A stretch of DNA of 64,000 bases from Turnera subulata (taxonomy: Eukaryota > Streptophyta > Magnoliopsida > Malpighiales > Passifloraceae), in contig JAKUCV010006848.1 in NCBI GenBank assembly GCA_028386065.3, positions 34,620 to 98,619 of the forward strand, given 5' to 3'. The stretch's first letter is position 1, and every line of letters starts with the position of its first letter. Under the pieces are notes generated by a model, which saw only the letters and a list, made by a program, of their open reading frames with translations, was not told where the DNA came from and did not search any database. This document shows, one piece after another, positions 61,515 to 64,000 of the stretch. The translations under genes were made by a program, and so were the position numbers.

Positions 61515-62985
61515 ACATGGTTATGACTTATGTGTTGATTTGGAGGAAACATCTTCTGTCAAGATTTCAATAATGCTTTGAGGCGTGATTTTCCGCCCTA
61601 TTTGGTGTATTGCTAATTAATTGTAAATTCTAACGGGTAGACCACGGAATAATGATAAATTAATCTCTAAATTCTAACGAGTATATCTGCTTAATGATGA
61701 AACTCAACTCTACTGTTAATCCTCGCCTTGTCTTTCCTTTATCAAACATGTATAAAGTATTACTAAAGTCTGACGCTCTCTTTTCTAGTTTGTATAAAAG
61801 TTATTATGAGCCCCCAAGGTGCCACTGTTGCAACTTGCAAGATTAGGGAAGAAGGAAGGAGAAGAATTTACACTTGGCTGGGCTAAGAATCCTTCTTGTG
61901 GGCTTAAGCTCTAGGCTTCGGCCTTCTTATTCCATCATGTAACAGTCCATGGCGCAACTAATTACGTGGCTTTCTTTTAGATGCAACTAATTACATGGTT
62001 GGTCGGGAACATTTGTTTAATCTGGTCTCAAAATGCTACCCTCTTTTTTTTTTTTTCTTTTTTACTAATGAACTTGTAACGCATTAGTAGTCTTGTGTCA
62101 AAAACACAAGAGGAGTGAGATCTCGGATTCGAGTTTCACTTTTCACGACTAGTATAAAAAAAAATGCCACTATCTTTAGAGGAAACACAGGTAAAACTGG
62201 TAAAAGTAAAAATCAGGTCATGGTGTGTGTAAATATCCAAGTGAACCCGGATTCGGGTTCAGGCTTCAGTGATTAACAAGGGAGAGTCAAGCGAGCTGAT
62301 GTGTAGAAACAGAGAACATGTTGGGAATCTGAAGTGTTCTGGAACATAAACTAGTACTTCAAAGATATTCGGGGATCTAATTCCAATCGAGGATGCAATT
62401 TTCCAAATTTAGCATTCAGGAATAAAACTAAGCCAACAGTCAAAATTTAGTATTCTTGATATCGATTCATCGCATATTCGTAAAATTGCCTCTAACAATT
62501 ACTGCTTCACCAGTCACCACCAATTTTGTGCAATATTTTCTTGTAAGAACATACTGGATCACTATAATCTTTGTAAACAATGATTGATGCCTGCTTGTTT
62601 TGTTTGCATTGAAAAACATGATGGCTGTAGTGAATCCTGCTACGGTGCTACCCAGAGTTTTTTTTTTTGTTAATAAGCAAATTTAAGAGCTATTATAACT
62701 TCATAAGTTTATAAGAATCTATTATATATATTAATAGCTGAATTCCTCACCAGGTTTTGACACATAGGATTTTTAGAATCTTGTTTTTTTTGCCATGTGT
62801 AGGCTTTGAGGTCTTCGTTTTTTGCCATGTGGAGGGTTTTAGGTGTTGTTTGATTGGCCCTTATTTTCATTATAATTATCCCAATTAGAACTAAGAAAAA
62901 ATCTAATTATACACTATCAGATTTTTTAAACAAGATACCTAATTATACACGATCAGATTTTTTAGCAAGATTAGTACTCTCCACA
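61515..62985. other. Intergenic AT-rich DNA
   Basis: No gene recognised. A weak B-box-like string (GGATTCGAGTTTC) occurs near 62130 next to A/T runs, a doubtful SINE. Two similar 35-bp strings with TAATTATACAC(T/G)ATCAGATTTTTTA lie at 62906-62940 and 62940-62974. Confidence 0.45.
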
Positions 62986-63016
62986 ATCAGAATTTTTTAA
63001 TGATACAGTCCTAAGA

Positions 63017-63304
63017 TATATATTCTATCCTTTTTGTTTGATAAGATTGGTTTGTTTTTTTTTTTTTCTCTAAACTAGAATTTTGGTTTGATTAGAATTT
63101 CCGTTTCCAATCTGATTGTTTTTTTCAACAATTTTGCTTTTAGTAAAATTGGGGAACTACAATTTCGGTTGTTGTTTAATGTATTATTATTTTTTGTATG
63201 ATAATTAAGTTAGAATTTCCGTTTTTAATCTGATTGTTTTTTCTACAATTTCGCTTTTAGTAAAATTGGGGAACTACAATTTCGGATTGGTTTGGTATTA
63301 TAAT

Positions 63305-63354
<50 letters not shown>

Positions 63355-63700
63355 TATCCTTTTTGTTTGATAAGATTGGTTTGCTTTTTTTCCTCTAAAC
63401 TAGAATTTTGGTTTGATTAGAATTTCTGTTTTTAATCTTATTGTTTTTTTCAACAATTTCGCTTTTAGTAAAATTGGGGAACTACAATTTCGATTGTTAT
63501 TTAATGTATTATTATTTTTTGTATGATAATTAAGTTAGAATTTCCGTTTTTAATCTGATTATTTTTTTTCTACAATTTCGTTTTTAGTAAAATTGGGGAA
63601 CTACAATTTCGGTTGTTGTTTAATGTATTATTATTTTTTTATGATAATTAAGTTACTAGAATTTTGATTCAACTAGATTATTATATGTTAATTTTTTACT
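63017..63700 (+). repeat. AT-rich tandem repeat of about 330 bp with nested half-units
   Basis: The block beginning TATTCTATCCTTTTTG at about 63019 recurs at about 63351. Within each, the string TAGTAAAATTGGGGAACTAC appears twice (four times overall) after CAA(T/C)TT(C/T)GCTTT-like sequence. It is a tandem duplication of a unit that itself contains a duplication. Confidence 0.75.
63307..63352 (+). repeat. (AT)23 microsatellite
   Basis: 46 bp of uninterrupted AT dinucleotide at the junction of the two tandem units. Confidence 0.95.
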
Positions 63701-63800
63701 ACAATTTCGTTTTTAGTATAATATCGGATGAGTTTGTTTTTTTTTTTACTAAACTAGAATTTCGGATGAGTTTGATAATTTCGATAGAGTTTGATCAGAT

Positions 63801-64000
63801 TTGAAACGCCCCGACCCGTATTTACCGTACACAGTAAACACTTGCCGGAACTGTGACAACCCGACCAATCAAACTCAACTTACATTGTATAAAACATAAA
63901 CCCTGGCTCAACAGCCCAAAAATATAAACATCAATATGGCCCTACGGCCCAACATCAGTAACATCATAACTGGCCCAACGGCCCAACAACAATAATAATC
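63801..64000 (-). mobile_element. End of an LTR of the 33-kb solo-LTR family, inverted, cut by window edge
   Basis: It starts TGAAACGCCCCGACCCGTA, the reverse complement of the 3' end of the LTR at 33005-35757, and the next 140 bp follow that LTR inward (GTACACAGTAAACA, CGGAACTGTGACAACCC). The rest lies beyond the window, so whether this is a solo LTR or a full element is unknown. Confidence 0.85.

Noticed and set aside
62095..62165. SINE candidate with GGATTCGAGTTTC
   Set aside because: The B-box match is weak, no A box or TSD was found, and poly(A/T) runs are common in this region.

Overview
This is a stretch of nuclear DNA from a flowering plant, most likely a eudicot. The evidence is the canonical GT-AG introns, a plant nuclear tRNA-Trp, a group IId WRKY gene, an RD21-type papain-like protease with a granulin domain, and a dense set of plant transposon families. 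The species cannot be named from the sequence. A single N inside an almost perfect 262-bp duplication shows that it comes from a draft assembly.

Only four host protein genes look intact. Two tandem leucine-rich-repeat proteins of the LRX-like/At4g06744 type lie on the minus strand (3098-4444 and 5225-6541). A three-exon WRKY IId transcription factor lies on the minus strand (11861-13416), with a cluster of W-box cores in its upstream region. A five-exon granulin-containing cysteine protease lies on the plus strand (50362-53942). A tRNA-Trp(CCA) gene sits at 8296-8367. I see no functional link among these genes.

Most of the rest is transposon-derived, and many element boundaries can be fixed from target-site duplications (TSDs). 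From left to right: a short SINE-like retroposon (10161-10279); a four-copy direct array of a roughly 1.8-kb unit carrying a Lys/Glu-rich antisense reading frame (16346-25505), with a solo LTR inserted in copy A (16818-18361); a 4.78-kb CACTA transposon with TSD CTT that carries host gene exons, including a dynamin-related one (25966-30748); a 2.75-kb solo LTR with TSD AGCAA holding an array of covarying hairpins (33005-35757); a probable larger element with ribosomal P0 and DnaJ-like fragments (36075-41905) that contains a 3.45-kb PIF/Harbinger-type element (37694-41144); two MITEs (42224-42497, 42849-43028); a LINE that retains ORF1 but lacks ORF2 and has a perfect 20-bp TSD (47614-50068); and a non-coding LTR retrotransposon (54683-60906) nested inside a short hAT element (54615-61506). 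The right edge has AT-rich tandem repeats with an (AT)23 tract and the end of an inverted LTR of the same family as the 33-kb solo LTR.

The observations most worth following are the covarying hairpins, the ORF1-only LINE, the CACTA and TIR elements carrying host exons, and the antisense reading frame that travels with the tandem array.
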